A stretch of DNA of 64,000 nt from the NCBI GenBank assembly GCA_021846565.1, contig JAJZWS010000005.1, positions 22,927 through 86,926 of the forward strand, given 5' to 3'. The position numbers were made by a program, and so were the translations under genes. The notes under the pieces were generated by a model. The model saw nothing but the letters and a program-made list of their open reading frames with translations, was not told the DNA's origin and did no database searches. Below are positions 24,727-33,333 of this stretch, one piece after another (the first letter of the stretch is position 1; each line of letters opens with the position of its first letter). This DNA comes from Bacillota bacterium. GTDB taxonomy: Bacteria > Bacillota > Sulfobacillia > Sulfobacillales > JAIMBI01.

Positions 24727-25683
24727 GTGCTGGTGGAGTGCGTGGCCAATTTCAGCGAGGGGCGTCGGCCCGACGTGGTAGCCGCCATTGTCGAGGCGGC
24801 ACGCGGCCCGGCCGTTCAGGTGTTGGACGCGTCCGCCGACCAAGATCACCACCGCTTTGTGTTGACCCTGGCCGGGGAGGGCGAGGCGGTGGCCGCGAGC
24901 GCCTTTCGCGCCGTGGCGGCGGCGGTCGCTCGCATCAACCTGACCCAGCACCGGGGGACGCACCCGCGCATCGGGGCGGCGGATGTAGTGCCGTTTGTCC
25001 CACTGGGCAACACGCCCATGTCCTATTGTGTAGGGCTGGCGGAGTCCGTCGGGGAGCGCATCGGGTCCGAGTTGGGGGTGCCGGTGTTTCTCTACGGCGC
25101 CGCTGCCCGCCGACCCATGCGTCGGGATCTGGCGCGCGTGCGCCGGGGAGAGTTTGAAGGACTGGAGGCGCGCATGCGCGAGCCCTCGGGGGCGCCGGAC
25201 TTTGGCCCGAGGGCTCCGCACCCCACGGCCGGAGCGGTCGCGGTCGGCGCCCGCCCTGCCCTGGTGGCCTTCAATGCCTGGCTCAGCACCGGCGACTGGG
25301 CGGTGGCCGATGCCGTGGCGCGGGCGGTACGCGGGTCGAGCGGCGGCTTGGTGGGCGTGAAGGCGCTGGCCATGGACACCGCGACCCATGGTCAGATGCA
25401 GGTGTCGATGAACCTGGTGGACTTCCGTGCGACATCCCTGCCGGCAGCGTTGGAGCTGGTGCGGCGTGAGGCGGCGCGCTTTGGCGTGACGGTGACGGAG
25501 ACCGAAATCGTGGGCATGGTGCCGCTGGCTGCCCTGTTGGCGGCGGCACAGTACTATCTCCAGGCGCATCACTTCTCGGCGGGCCAGGTGCTGGAGCTGG
25601 GACTTCTCGACTGGGCCCGCTTACAGCCCGCCACGGGAAATCCGGACACGACCGAGACCGCGACCAGAGGACCACGGGGATGA
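24727..25683 (+). CDS. glutamate formimidoyltransferase
   Basis: Transfers the formimino group from N-formimino-L-glutamate to tetrahydrofolate in the last stage of histidine degradation. The 318 aa begin with the typical VECVANFSEGRR, followed by DHHRFVLTLAG, THPRIGAADVVPFVP and the KALAMDT region. The cyclodeaminase half found in bifunctional FTCD is absent. GTG 24727 has GGAGGG upstream; the ORF-track start at 24580 is unlikely. It overlaps hutI by 4 bp (ATGA). Confidence 0.9.
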   Translation: MLVECVANFSEGRRPDVVAAIVEAARGPAVQVLDASADQDHHRFVLTLAGEGEAVAASAFRAVAAAVARINLTQHRGTHPRIGAADVVPFVPLGNTPMSYCVGLAESVGERIGSELGVPVFLYGAAARRPMRRDLARVRRGEFEGLEARMREPSGAPDFGPRAPHPTAGAVAVGARPALVAFNAWLSTGDWAVADAVARAVRGSSGGLVGVKALAMDTATHGQMQVSMNLVDFRATSLPAALELVRREAARFGVTVTETEIVGMVPLAALLAAAQYYLQAHHFSAGQVLELGLLDWARLQPATGNPDTTETATRGPRG

Positions 25684-26918
25684 GCGTACCGACGGGAGGC
25701 TCGGCGGACATGGTGATCCGGCACATTGGCCAACTGCTCACGATGGCGGGCGGGGTGGGAGCCGAGTTTACTGCCTCGGCCGACGCGGCGGTGTGGATCG
25801 CGGACGGTCGCGTGCGCTACGCAGGACCCGAGAGCGGCTTGCCGCTCGAGGCGGACGGTTTCGTGGTGGACGCCGGGGGACGTCTGGCCACGCCCGGGCT
25901 GGTGGATGCGCACACCCATCTCCTGTATGCCGGCCAGCGGGCCCAAGAAGTCGCGCTCCGTGCTAAGGGGGCGAGCTATCTGGAGATGCTGGAGGCCGGC
26001 GGCGGCATTTTGGCCACGGTGTCCGCCACGACCGCGGCGTCTGACGAGGATGTGCTGGCCGCCACGCGGCGGCGGCTCGAGGAGGCACTGCGGGCAGGCA
26101 CCACGACCCTGGAGCTGAAAACCGGCTACGGGCTGACGCCGACGGCCGAACTGCGCCTCCTCGGTCTGGCGGAGGTGCTCCGGGCCGAGGGGCCCCAGCG
26201 CCTGGTGCTCACCTTTCTGGGCGCGCACGCGTTGCCGCCATCTCACCGAGGGGACGCGGAGCGCTTTTTGGCGGAGATGGCTGCCGTGCACCCGGCGCTG
26301 GTGGGCCGGGCCGACTTCGTCGACATCTTTTTGGAGCCGGGGGTGTTTCAGGCCGCAGCGGCCGACGACTATCTCGCCCGGGCCCAGCAGCAGGGACTGG
26401 CCCTCAAGGTGCACGTGGATGAGCTCCAGGACGGCGGCGGGGCGGCGGTGGCCGCGCGCCGGGGCGCCGTGTCGGCCGACCACTGTGCCTACACGTCGCC
26501 CGCAGGCATCGCCGCGCTGAAGGCGGCGGGCACCGTGGCGGTGCTGTTGCCGGGCACCGCGGGCTATCTGCACCCCGAGCACATGGCCCCCGCGCGACAA
26601 TTTCTGGACCAGGGGGTGCCGGTCGCGATTGCCTCCGACGGGAACCCCGGGTCGTCGCCTACCAGCTGTTTGGGTACGCTGCTGCCGTGGGCGGCCGCGT
26701 GGCTGCACCTCACGCCCGACGAGGTGTGGACGGCGGTCACGCGGGGCGGGGCGGCGGCGCTGGGCCGGGGCGACGTGGGACAGCTTGCCCCGGGCGCCTG
26801 GGGCGACCTGGTCGTGTGGGACACCGACGACTATCGCGTGCCGTGCCATCGGTACGGCACCAACCTCGTGCAGGCGGTGTACGTGGGCGGACAGCGGGTC
26901 GCACCCAGGTGCCGGTAG
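25680..26918 (+). CDS. hutI: imidazolonepropionase
   Basis: Metal-dependent amidohydrolase that opens imidazolone-5-propionate to formimino-glutamate, which its operon partner then uses. The 412 aa show the zinc ligands in DAHTHLLYAG, LKVHVDEL, SADHCAY and the catalytic Asp in ASDGNPGSSPTS, plus the substrate-contact sequence LELKTGYGL. The start overlaps the formiminotransferase stop codon. No hutH or hutU lies nearby; they must be elsewhere or the pathway is fed differently. Confidence 0.95.
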   Translation: MSVPTGGSADMVIRHIGQLLTMAGGVGAEFTASADAAVWIADGRVRYAGPESGLPLEADGFVVDAGGRLATPGLVDAHTHLLYAGQRAQEVALRAKGASYLEMLEAGGGILATVSATTAASDEDVLAATRRRLEEALRAGTTTLELKTGYGLTPTAELRLLGLAEVLRAEGPQRLVLTFLGAHALPPSHRGDAERFLAEMAAVHPALVGRADFVDIFLEPGVFQAAAADDYLARAQQQGLALKVHVDELQDGGGAAVAARRGAVSADHCAYTSPAGIAALKAAGTVAVLLPGTAGYLHPEHMAPARQFLDQGVPVAIASDGNPGSSPTSCLGTLLPWAAAWLHLTPDEVWTAVTRGGAAALGRGDVGQLAPGAWGDLVVWDTDDYRVPCHRYGTNLVQAVYVGGQRVAPRCR

Positions 26919-26926
26919 ACGGCCCG

Positions 26927-27430
26927 CTACCGCGCGATCGACGGAGTGCCCGACGCCACCACCTTGAGCGTGTCCCACATCCCGAGTTGTTCGTGCCCGG
27001 GTACGAGGCACGCAATCCGATACGTCCCGGCTTTCGTGGGCGCAAACGTGAACGTGGCGGTCGATCCCGGAGCCACCCCCGAGGTTGCGTTGGGGCTCGG
27101 CACCGGGAAAGGCCCATGTGGTGCTGTTGGCCGCATTGGTTACAATGGCCGCAGAGTGGGGCAGGAGCCCCTGGTTGCTCAGGGTGACGGTCACCGTCTA
27201 CCCGGTGGGTGCGGTGATGACCGTGGCGCCCTTGCCCTCGCCGTTGTAGTTGTGTACCCAGCCACCAGCGTGATGGACACGGTTTTGGCGGCCGCCTGAC
27301 AGCTTAAAAACTTGCTGGGCGTGGCCAGGCCCGTCGCGGGTGCCGTGGTTTTGGGCAGGAGGCCCAGCGCGGCCGTCTCCTGTGCCTTGCCATTGCGCCC
27401 ATTGGCACTGAACAGGAATGCCGCCACGGT
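26927..27430 (-). pseudogene. sulfocyanin-like blue-copper protein, decayed
   Basis: Three reading frames together encode a cupredoxin of the sulfocyanin type. Frame 1 gives VSITLVAGY, then a shift (two extra bases) to NYNGEGKGATVITAPTG, an in-frame TAG where sulfocyanins usually have Trp, then TVTVTLSNQGLLPHSAAIV, and a second shift to TFTFAPTKAGTYRIACLVPGHEQLGM. The copper ligands (His of LPHS; Cys, His and Met of CLVPGHEQLGM) are still readable, but no intact product is possible. The usual N-terminal membrane anchor is also missing. It lies directly downstream of the broken cytochrome gene on the same strand, a likely former electron-transfer pair. Confidence 0.8.
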
Positions 27431-27444
27431 TGCTGGCCTGCTTC

Positions 27445-27752
27445 TTAAGTCAGCGAGCCGGGGTTCCGCTTGGGCATGCATTTGTAGATGAATTGAGCTA
27501 GCTGGTTCTGGGTGGGGTTGAGCCCCTTTAAGCGAATGGACGACGTGGCGCTGATAAGGGGCAGGTATACGCCCGGCACGCCCAAGCCCGTAGCTCCGTG
27601 GCACACGGTGCAGGTCGTTTTGTGCAGGGAGGCCCCTGCACGATGTTCCCGGTCGGAAAACTGGGGGTCGAAAACGTAGGGCCCTGCCCACAGCCGGTCC
27701 CCACCAGCGCAACCAGCAGCATTCCGCTGGCAATCGTTCCCCGCCTGCGCAT
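27445..27752 (-). pseudogene. lipoprotein c-type cytochrome, frameshifted
   Basis: The ATG at 27752 is preceded by GGAGGAA and begins a lipoprotein signal (MLLVALVGTGCGQG) running to GNIVQG. The heme-binding part (LHKTTCTVCHGATGLG, and the later YKCMPKRNPGSLT carrying a Met) is in another frame, so a frameshift near 27630 separates signal peptide and heme motif. Restored, the product would be about 100 residues, a small monoheme cytochrome c anchored outside the membrane. Start, ribosome binding site and stop are all intact, so the disabling event looks recent. Confidence 0.8.
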
Positions 27753-28071
27753 GCCTATTCCTCCTGCTGAGCGCTGGATGGATCAGGTCACGACGCAATC
27801 CCCACGGAATCCTCACCGCCATAGCGGTGCATTACGGGCGATATCTTCCTGACTTATAGTCACGCGAGAAGTGCGCGGCAACCGCTGGCCGCGATATTGT
27901 GCACGCGTGCGCGAGCGCGACTCCGCCCCACGTGAACGATCGGCGCGTTCGGTTCATCCTCGTCCCGGGCATCGTCGTCCCGAAAGTCCGTGGCGTTTGA
28001 TAGCATTGAGGTCCAGTGCCGGCCCCGCGGGACACCTCGGGCCGTACAGGGAACGCGAGGAGGGAGCATCC
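27753..28071. other. intergenic region between divergent genes
   Basis: About 320 bp separating the broken cytochrome gene and the methyltransferase gene. It must hold two divergent promoters, but no convincing -35/-10 pair was found on either strand. No gene or repeat seen. Confidence 0.4.
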
Positions 28072-28686
28072 ATGAAAAACCCTTGGGACAACCGCGAGCG
28101 CCTGGAATGGCTGCTGGCACCCCGGCGCCAAACCTGGTTTCCGCGTGCGCCGATTGTGTTGGCGCTGGAGTTGGGCGAAGGGGCGGCCGTGGCGGATGTG
28201 GGGGCCGGCAGCGGATATCTGGTGGAGGAGCTGGCCGTGGCGGTGGGCTTAGCCGGACGGGTGTGGGCCGTGGATCCCAGCCCCCAGGCCCGAGCCCTCC
28301 TGACCGAGCGGTTTCAGGACGAGGCCCATCGCCAGGTGGTGGTGCGCGACGGCACAGCGGCTGCCACGGGGCTCGTGGACCGGTCGGCCGACGGCATGGT
28401 CTGGCTGGCCATTTATCATGAGCTGCTGCACGCGACACCCGACGGCGAGGAACTGCATCGGAGCTTTGCGGAGGCGCGGCGCGTCTTGAAACCGGGCGGT
28501 CGGCTGGTCATTGGCGACTGGCGGCCGGTGCCCACCGAGGTGGGCCCGCCGACCCGGGAGCGCGTGGATCCGGAGAGGGCGGGGCAGGCGCTGACGGCGG
28601 CCGGGTTCACCGTGGCGTCCTCCACCAACCTGAGTGAGGCGGTGTGGCTGCTAACGGTCACGACCCCGGACGACGAGCCACAGTGA
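28072..28686 (+). CDS. class I SAM-dependent methyltransferase
   Basis: The 204 aa hold the SAM-binding motif ADVGAGSGYLVEEL, the acidic VDPS at the end of strand 2, and RRVLKPGGRLVIGDW in motif post-II/III. A substrate cannot be told. ATG 28072 has CGAGGAGGGA upstream; the ORF-track start at 27871 is unsupported. The stop codon overlaps the GTG start of acpS, making it the first gene of the acpS-nnrD-alr run. Confidence 0.85.
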   Translation: MKNPWDNRERLEWLLAPRRQTWFPRAPIVLALELGEGAAVADVGAGSGYLVEELAVAVGLAGRVWAVDPSPQARALLTERFQDEAHRQVVVRDGTAAATGLVDRSADGMVWLAIYHELLHATPDGEELHRSFAEARRVLKPGGRLVIGDWRPVPTEVGPPTRERVDPERAGQALTAAGFTVASSTNLSEAVWLLTVTTPDDEPQ

Positions 28687-29084
28687 CGGACGGGGGCGTG
28701 GGTCGCGTCTGGGGCGTCGGCGTGGATGCTGTGGACGTGGCGCGCTTTCAGGCCGCGGCGGAACGTCGGCCCCGTCTGGTGACGCACCTGTTCGACGACG
28801 ACGAGGTTCAATACGCGGGGGATGGGAGAAACCGGTGGGAGCGCCTGGCGGCGCGCTTTGCCGCCAAAGAGGCCATCGTCAAGGCCGCTGGGGGATTTCG
28901 GGGGTCCGCGTGGCGCCAGATCGTGGTGGGGGGCCGCCTGAATCAGCCGCCCCCGGTGGCGGTCGGCGGTCCTTTGGGCGAGTGGATCGAGGCCCACCAC
29001 CTCGTGGTCTTGGTGTCCCTGACCCATGAGCGCGCCGTCGCCATTGCGGTGGCGGTGTTGCAGACCGCGACAGGGGAGCCGTAG
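28683..29084 (+). CDS. acpS: holo-[acyl-carrier-protein] synthase
   Basis: Attaches 4'-phosphopantetheine to acyl carrier protein. The 133 aa contain GVGVDAVDVARF with the Mg-binding Asp and the second signature ERLAARFAAKEAIVKA. The start GTG 28683 overlaps the methyltransferase stop codon. It is followed after 1 bp by nnrD, the usual Firmicute order. Confidence 0.92.
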   Translation: MTDGGVGRVWGVGVDAVDVARFQAAAERRPRLVTHLFDDDEVQYAGDGRNRWERLAARFAAKEAIVKAAGGFRGSAWRQIVVGGRLNQPPPVAVGGPLGEWIEAHHLVVLVSLTHERAVAIAVAVLQTATGEP

Positions 29085-29085
29085 C

Positions 29086-30567
29086 ATGCACGTACCGGTG
29101 TGGACCGCTGAAGAAGCACGGGCGGCGGATGCGGCCGCCGCCGCACTTGGGATCGACGGAGCCTGGCTGATGGAGGCCGCCGGCGCTTGCGTGGCGCGCC
29201 GCGTGCGAGCGTGGAGGGCCACCCGTCCCCTGATTCTCGTGGGACCCGGCCAGAATGGCGGCGATGGTCTGGTCGCGGCGCGCCGTCTGGCGCTGGCTGG
29301 GGTGGCGACTCGCGTCTTCATGCCGGCGACCCCGCGGTTTGCCGGGGCCGCCGCGGTCGTGGCCAGCGCTTGGGCCGCCGGGGCGCGGCGCGTGGCGGAC
29401 GACGACCTCGCGGATGCGCTGGCCGCGTCAGACCTGGTGGTGGACGCTGTGCTGGGCACCGGGCAGAATCGGGCGCTGGGACCACCCTGGTCCCCCCTGT
29501 GGCCTCATTTAGCCGCCGCGCGGGTCTTGGCTGTGGACCTGCCCACCGGGGTCGAGGCGGATACGGGCCGGTGCTGGACCGACGGGCCGGTCATGGTGGA
29601 AACCATGGCGGTCGGCGCGCTGAAGCCCGCGCATCTGCTGGAGCCGGCGGCGTCACGGGTGGGACGCTTGACGGTGGCCGACATCGGGTTGCCAATGCAG
29701 CTCGGCGCGCGCTTTCGACTGGACTGGCCGGAGGATCGGCCTCGGGAGCGGGAGGCGGGGGCAGATAAATATGCCCGAGGCACCCTGGTGGTGGTGGGGG
29801 GCTCCGCCCAGTACACTGGCGCCCCCGGCCTGGCGGCCGCCGGGGGGATGCGGGCCGGCATGGGGTATGTGGAAATTTGGTGCGCTGCGGCTGGGGCGGA
29901 GCGCATTCGCTTTCTTCCCGCCGTGGTGCGGGTGCTGCCGGAGCACGAGGGGGCACTGACGCTGGACGAGGCCGCGGCGCGTGCCCTGGGGCGCGCGCGG
30001 GCGGTCGTGCTGGGCCCCGGAGGTACCGTCGCGGTGTCATTGGTGGAGGCGGTGCGGGCCACCGGTCTGCCGGCGGTGGTGGACGCGGGCGCGGTCGCGG
30101 CGTACGTCGCGGCCGGGCGGCCCCCTTGGCCCAGCGCGGTGTTCACCCCGCACGCGGCCGAAGCGGCCCGCCTGCTGGATCGCGAGCCCGCTTGGGTAGC
30201 GGGCCATCGGGAGGCGGCGATGCGGGAGATGGGGGATGTCACCGGCGGCGTGGTGCTGTTGAAGGGGCGTCGTACGCTCGTGGGTCGCGGAGACGGTCCC
30301 GTGTTTGTCAACTGGCCCGGGGGTCCGGAGTTGGCTACCGCCGGGACGGGGGACGTGTTGGCGGGCGTCATCGGGGGACTGTTGGCGCGAGGCCTGGATT
30401 CCCTGGCGGCAGCGCGCCTCGGGGCGTGGTGGCACGGTCTGGCGGGGGAGCGGATGCGGTGGACGCACGGGCCGTCCGGGGGCTCGGCCGCGGATCTGCT
30501 GGATGCCTTGGCGGCCGTGCGCCCCGAGGCCGGTGCCCCCGCCGACTGGCCGGAGTGGCTGTGGTGA
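29086..30567 (+). CDS. nnrD: bifunctional NAD(P)H-hydrate epimerase/dehydratase
   Basis: Repairs damaged NADH and NADPH hydrates. Residues 1-210 are the epimerase (YjeF-N) domain with GPGQNGGDGLVAARRL and AVDLPTGV. Residues about 225-485 are the ADP/ATP-dependent dehydratase (ribokinase-like) domain with GSAQYTGAPGLAA, FTPHAAEAARL, LKGRRTLV and the catalytic NWPGGPELATAGTGDVLAG. The length (493 aa) is standard for the fusion. It overlaps alr by 4 bp (GTGA). Confidence 0.93.
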   Translation: MHVPVWTAEEARAADAAAAALGIDGAWLMEAAGACVARRVRAWRATRPLILVGPGQNGGDGLVAARRLALAGVATRVFMPATPRFAGAAAVVASAWAAGARRVADDDLADALAASDLVVDAVLGTGQNRALGPPWSPLWPHLAAARVLAVDLPTGVEADTGRCWTDGPVMVETMAVGALKPAHLLEPAASRVGRLTVADIGLPMQLGARFRLDWPEDRPREREAGADKYARGTLVVVGGSAQYTGAPGLAAAGGMRAGMGYVEIWCAAAGAERIRFLPAVVRVLPEHEGALTLDEAAARALGRARAVVLGPGGTVAVSLVEAVRATGLPAVVDAGAVAAYVAAGRPPWPSAVFTPHAAEAARLLDREPAWVAGHREAAMREMGDVTGGVVLLKGRRTLVGRGDGPVFVNWPGGPELATAGTGDVLAGVIGGLLARGLDSLAAARLGAWWHGLAGERMRWTHGPSGGSAADLLDALAAVRPEAGAPADWPEWLW

Positions 30568-31724
30568 CCGGGCCCCTGCGGGCGACGCGCGCCCTGGTGC
30601 GGCTCGCCGCCATCCGGGCCAACGTGCAGGCGGTGCGCCGCGCGCTGGCACCCGCGACACGCCTTTGGGCCGTGGTCAAAGCCAACGCGTACGGACATGG
30701 GGCTGTGCCGGTGGCGACGACGGCGCTGGCGGCGGGTGCCGACGCCTTGGCCGTGGCGCTGCCGGAAGAAGGCTGGGAGCTTCGCCGAGCCGGCATCGCG
30801 AGCCGCATCCTGGTTTTGGGACCCATTCTGCCCGAGCAGGCGGTGTCCGTGGTGAGTGCGGACCTGGACGCCATCGTGTTCAGCCCAGCGGTGATCGAGG
30901 CGCTGGCGCGGGGCGCGGTAGACCTGGGCCGCCCGGCGCGGGTCCACCTGAAGGTGGACACCGGCATGGGGCGGGTGGGCGCACGACCCAACGAGGCGGC
31001 GGCCCTGGCCGAGCGCATTGTGGCCGAGCCATCGCTTCGGTGGGCCGGCCTCATGACCCACCTAGCGGATGCCGACCACGAAGATCCGGAGTGGACCCGC
31101 GGCCAGTACCGTCAGTTGGTGCGGGTGGTAGAGGATCTGCGCCGGCGGGGGTGGTCGCCGCCGGTGCATGCGGCCAATTCGGCCGGGGCGCTGCGGTTCC
31201 CCGGCCTGCAGGCCGACGGGGTGCGGGTGGGGCTGGCGCTCTATGGCGCGGCGCCGTGGGCGGGATGCTCGCCGCTGGAGCCCGCGCTCACGCTGGAGTC
31301 GGTGGTGACCATGGTGAAGCGGGTGCCCACTGGCTTTCGCGTCGGGTACGGGCACACCTATGAAACCCCCGGGCCGCTCACCATCGCCACGGTGGCCGCC
31401 GGGTACGCCGACGGCGTGCGGCGGGGCTTGTCGAATCGCGGGGCCGCCATCGTGGGGGGGCGTCGGGTCCCCATCGTGGGGCGGGTGTCCATGGATCAGC
31501 TGACGCTCGGCGTCCCGCCCGACGTGCCCGTGCACGTCGGCGACCCGGTGGTGTTGCTGGGCCGCGCGGGAGCCCTGGAGCTGTCGGCCCAGGACTGGGC
31601 CGGGTGGCTGGACACCATTCCCTATGAAGTGTTCTGTGGCATCGCGGCTCGGGTGCCGCGGCTGTACGCGCCCGGCAGTGACGCGTCGGGGCGGCCCACC
31701 GGGTTTTCGAGCTGGCCGACGTGA
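30564..31724 (+). CDS. alr: alanine racemase
   Basis: PLP enzyme supplying D-alanine for peptidoglycan. The 386 aa have the PLP lysine in VVKANAYGHG, the GRVG substrate-contact loop, GYGHTYETPGPL carrying the catalytic Tyr region, and RVSMDQL. GTG 30564 overlaps the nnrD stop codon; GTG 30561 is an equally possible start. The ORF-track version (615 aa) simply reads through nnrD in another frame. Confidence 0.94.
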   Translation: MTGPLRATRALVRLAAIRANVQAVRRALAPATRLWAVVKANAYGHGAVPVATTALAAGADALAVALPEEGWELRRAGIASRILVLGPILPEQAVSVVSADLDAIVFSPAVIEALARGAVDLGRPARVHLKVDTGMGRVGARPNEAAALAERIVAEPSLRWAGLMTHLADADHEDPEWTRGQYRQLVRVVEDLRRRGWSPPVHAANSAGALRFPGLQADGVRVGLALYGAAPWAGCSPLEPALTLESVVTMVKRVPTGFRVGYGHTYETPGPLTIATVAAGYADGVRRGLSNRGAAIVGGRRVPIVGRVSMDQLTLGVPPDVPVHVGDPVVLLGRAGALELSAQDWAGWLDTIPYEVFCGIAARVPRLYAPGSDASGRPTGFSSWPT

Positions 31725-31751
31725 TGGGAATGGACCGATGGATCGGCCCGG

Positions 31752-31780
31752 CTGACGGCTGCGCGCCGGAAGCCTATAAT
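31752..31780 (+). promoter_or_regulatory. promoter before endoAI
   Basis: CTGACG, a 17-bp spacer and a perfect TATAAT, about 85 bp before the antitoxin start. It allows the toxin-antitoxin pair to be transcribed independently of alr. Confidence 0.6.
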
Positions 31781-31864
31781 GGGCGGCGTCGAGAAATGTT
31801 CCATCGGGTTGGTGACCGAGCGAGCCGAGCCGAGCGACGATCGAAGTGGAAGAGGTGCATCCCC

Positions 31865-32146
31865 GTGGAACACGAGCATCGAGGGGACGTGGCCCGGTTG
31901 GTGGTGCGCATGCCGCGAGAACTGGTCGAAGCCTTGGATGACTTGGGGCGGGAGCAGCACCGCGGGCGCGCCGATTTGATTCGTGAAAGTGTGGCCCGCT
32001 ACGTGGACCAGCGGGCGCGCGAGCGGCTCCGCGATGAACTCATCGCCGGGTACCGCGAGTGGGGCGAGATGTACTGCCATTTGCGTGAGGAACAGTGGGA
32101 GCCGGAGGCATGCGAAGTGGACGCAGCGAGTCCCAACGACCAGTAG
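31865..32146 (+). CDS. EndoAI-type antitoxin (ribbon-helix-helix)
   Basis: The 93 aa have an N-terminal ribbon-helix-helix (RLVVRMPRELVEALDDL, then RADLIRESVARYVDQR) and an acidic, aromatic C-terminal tail (REEQWEPEACE) that should wrap the toxin. GTG 31865 (AGAGGTG upstream) gives the same length as the Bacillus protein. It overlaps the toxin gene by 37 bp. Position after alr is the classical Firmicute arrangement. Confidence 0.88.
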   Translation: MEHEHRGDVARLVVRMPRELVEALDDLGREQHRGRADLIRESVARYVDQRARERLRDELIAGYREWGEMYCHLREEQWEPEACEVDAASPNDQ

Positions 32147-32499
32147 GCGGGCAGGTCCGCCGGGGGGACATTTTCTTTGCGGACTTGTCGCCGGTGGTGG
32201 GGTCGGAGCAGGGAGGGGTCCGTCCGGTGCTGGTGTTGCAGAACGACATCGGCAATCGGTACAGCCCCACGGTGATCGTGGCGGCCATCACGTCGCAGCA
32301 CAGCAAGGGCCGCCTGCCGATTCATGTCACGGTGGCCCGCGAAGACTCGCCGCTGGGGCGCGAGTGCCTCATCCTGTTGGAGCAGGTGCGCACCCTCGAC
32401 AAGCGTCGGCTGAAAGACCGTGTCGGTCAGCTGGCCCCGCATATCATGGATCGGGTGGACCGCGCTCTCTCAATTTCGCTGGGGCTGTTGGACCTTTAG
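32110..32499 (+). CDS. EndoA/MazF-type mRNA interferase toxin
   Basis: The 129 aa carry the MazF fold signatures RRGDIFFADLSPVVGSEQGGVRPVLV, NRYSPTVIVAAITS and LLEQVRTLDKRRL; the conserved Arg and Thr/Ser catalytic positions are present. It should cut mRNA at a short U-containing sequence and be blocked by the upstream antitoxin. ATG 32110 lies in the antitoxin gene behind GGAGG. The protein has about 13 extra N-terminal residues compared with the shortest family members. Confidence 0.92.
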   Translation: MRSGRSESQRPVGGQVRRGDIFFADLSPVVGSEQGGVRPVLVLQNDIGNRYSPTVIVAAITSQHSKGRLPIHVTVAREDSPLGRECLILLEQVRTLDKRRLKDRVGQLAPHIMDRVDRALSISLGLLDL

Positions 32500-32586
32500 C
32501 GCCCGGTGGGGCCCGGCAGGTGCGGTTGGGGCGATGGAGTGTGTGCGAGTGAGGCAAGAGTGAGACAGAGGGGAAGCGCAAGCGGG

Positions 32587-33333
32587 ATGAAACCGGTGGT
32601 GGGAATTACGACACGGCACGCGGCAGGCGGCGCGTTGCCGTCTGATGGGGTGGCGGTGACGTACATCGAGGCGCTGGCGCAAAGCGGCGCCGCCGTGGTG
32701 CTGTTGCCAAACGTGCCGAATCCTGATGTCGTGAGGGTGCTGGACGGCCTGCTGCTGACCGGCGGGGGCGACTTCGCCCCCACGTTGTTCGGCGCGGCAG
32801 ACGAAGGCACGGACTGGGCGGGGTACTCGCCGGAGCGGGACGCCGCCGAAATTCTGTACCTGCGGGCGCTGCCGCCCGATGTGCCCGTGCTGGGCATCTG
32901 CCGCGGCCTGCAGGCCCTAGCCGTCGCGTTTGGCGGCTCGCTGGTGCAGGACATTCCTCGATCGCAGCCGGAGGCTTTGAACCACACCCAAGCGGAGCCT
33001 CGCGAGGCCACCACGCACACGGTGCGGTTGGACTCTACGTCCCGGCTGGCCCACATCGTGGGGCCAGGCCCGCTGGCCGTAAATTCCTTCCACCATCAGG
33101 CGGTCGACCGCATCCCCGCCGGCTTTCGGGCGGTCGCCCAAGCCCCCGACGGCCTGATTGAGGCCATCGAGGGGATGGAGATCGAGGGAGCGGGCGGGCG
33201 GTTCGCCATCGGCGTGCAGTGGCACCCAGAGACGCTGATGGGGCGGCAGGCGCATGCCGACCGCCTGTTTTCAGCGTTTGTGGCTGCCTGCGCGGCGCGC
33301 TCGTCGCTGGCGGGAGCCCGGTTCGTTGGCTGA
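32587..33333 (+). CDS. class I glutamine-amidotransferase-like gamma-glutamyl hydrolase (PuuD-like)
   Basis: The 248 aa show the nucleophile elbow GICRGLQAL, a TGGGDFAP loop, NSFHHQAVD and the catalytic HxE pair in QWHPE. These define the peptidase C26 family, which hydrolyses gamma-glutamyl amides such as gamma-glutamyl-GABA. ATG 32587 gives the usual length; GTG 32560 is a weaker alternative. It is followed, with slight overlap, by an asparaginase-type gene and then an amidohydrolase, suggesting an amide/amine nitrogen-salvage operon (inference). Confidence 0.85.
   Translation: MKPVVGITTRHAAGGALPSDGVAVTYIEALAQSGAAVVLLPNVPNPDVVRVLDGLLLTGGGDFAPTLFGAADEGTDWAGYSPERDAAEILYLRALPPDVPVLGICRGLQALAVAFGGSLVQDIPRSQPEALNHTQAEPREATTHTVRLDSTSRLAHIVGPGPLAVNSFHHQAVDRIPAGFRAVAQAPDGLIEAIEGMEIEGAGGRFAIGVQWHPETLMGRQAHADRLFSAFVAACAARSSLAGARFVG

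Noticed and set aside
25569-27194. Long 541-aa minus-strand ORF
   Set aside because: It is mostly the shadow of hutI; only its first residues belong to the broken sulfocyanin-like gene.
27445-27752. Treating the cytochrome frameshift as programmed recoding
   Set aside because: There is no slippery heptamer or stimulatory structure evident, and the neighbouring sulfocyanin-like gene is also broken, including a nonsense codon.
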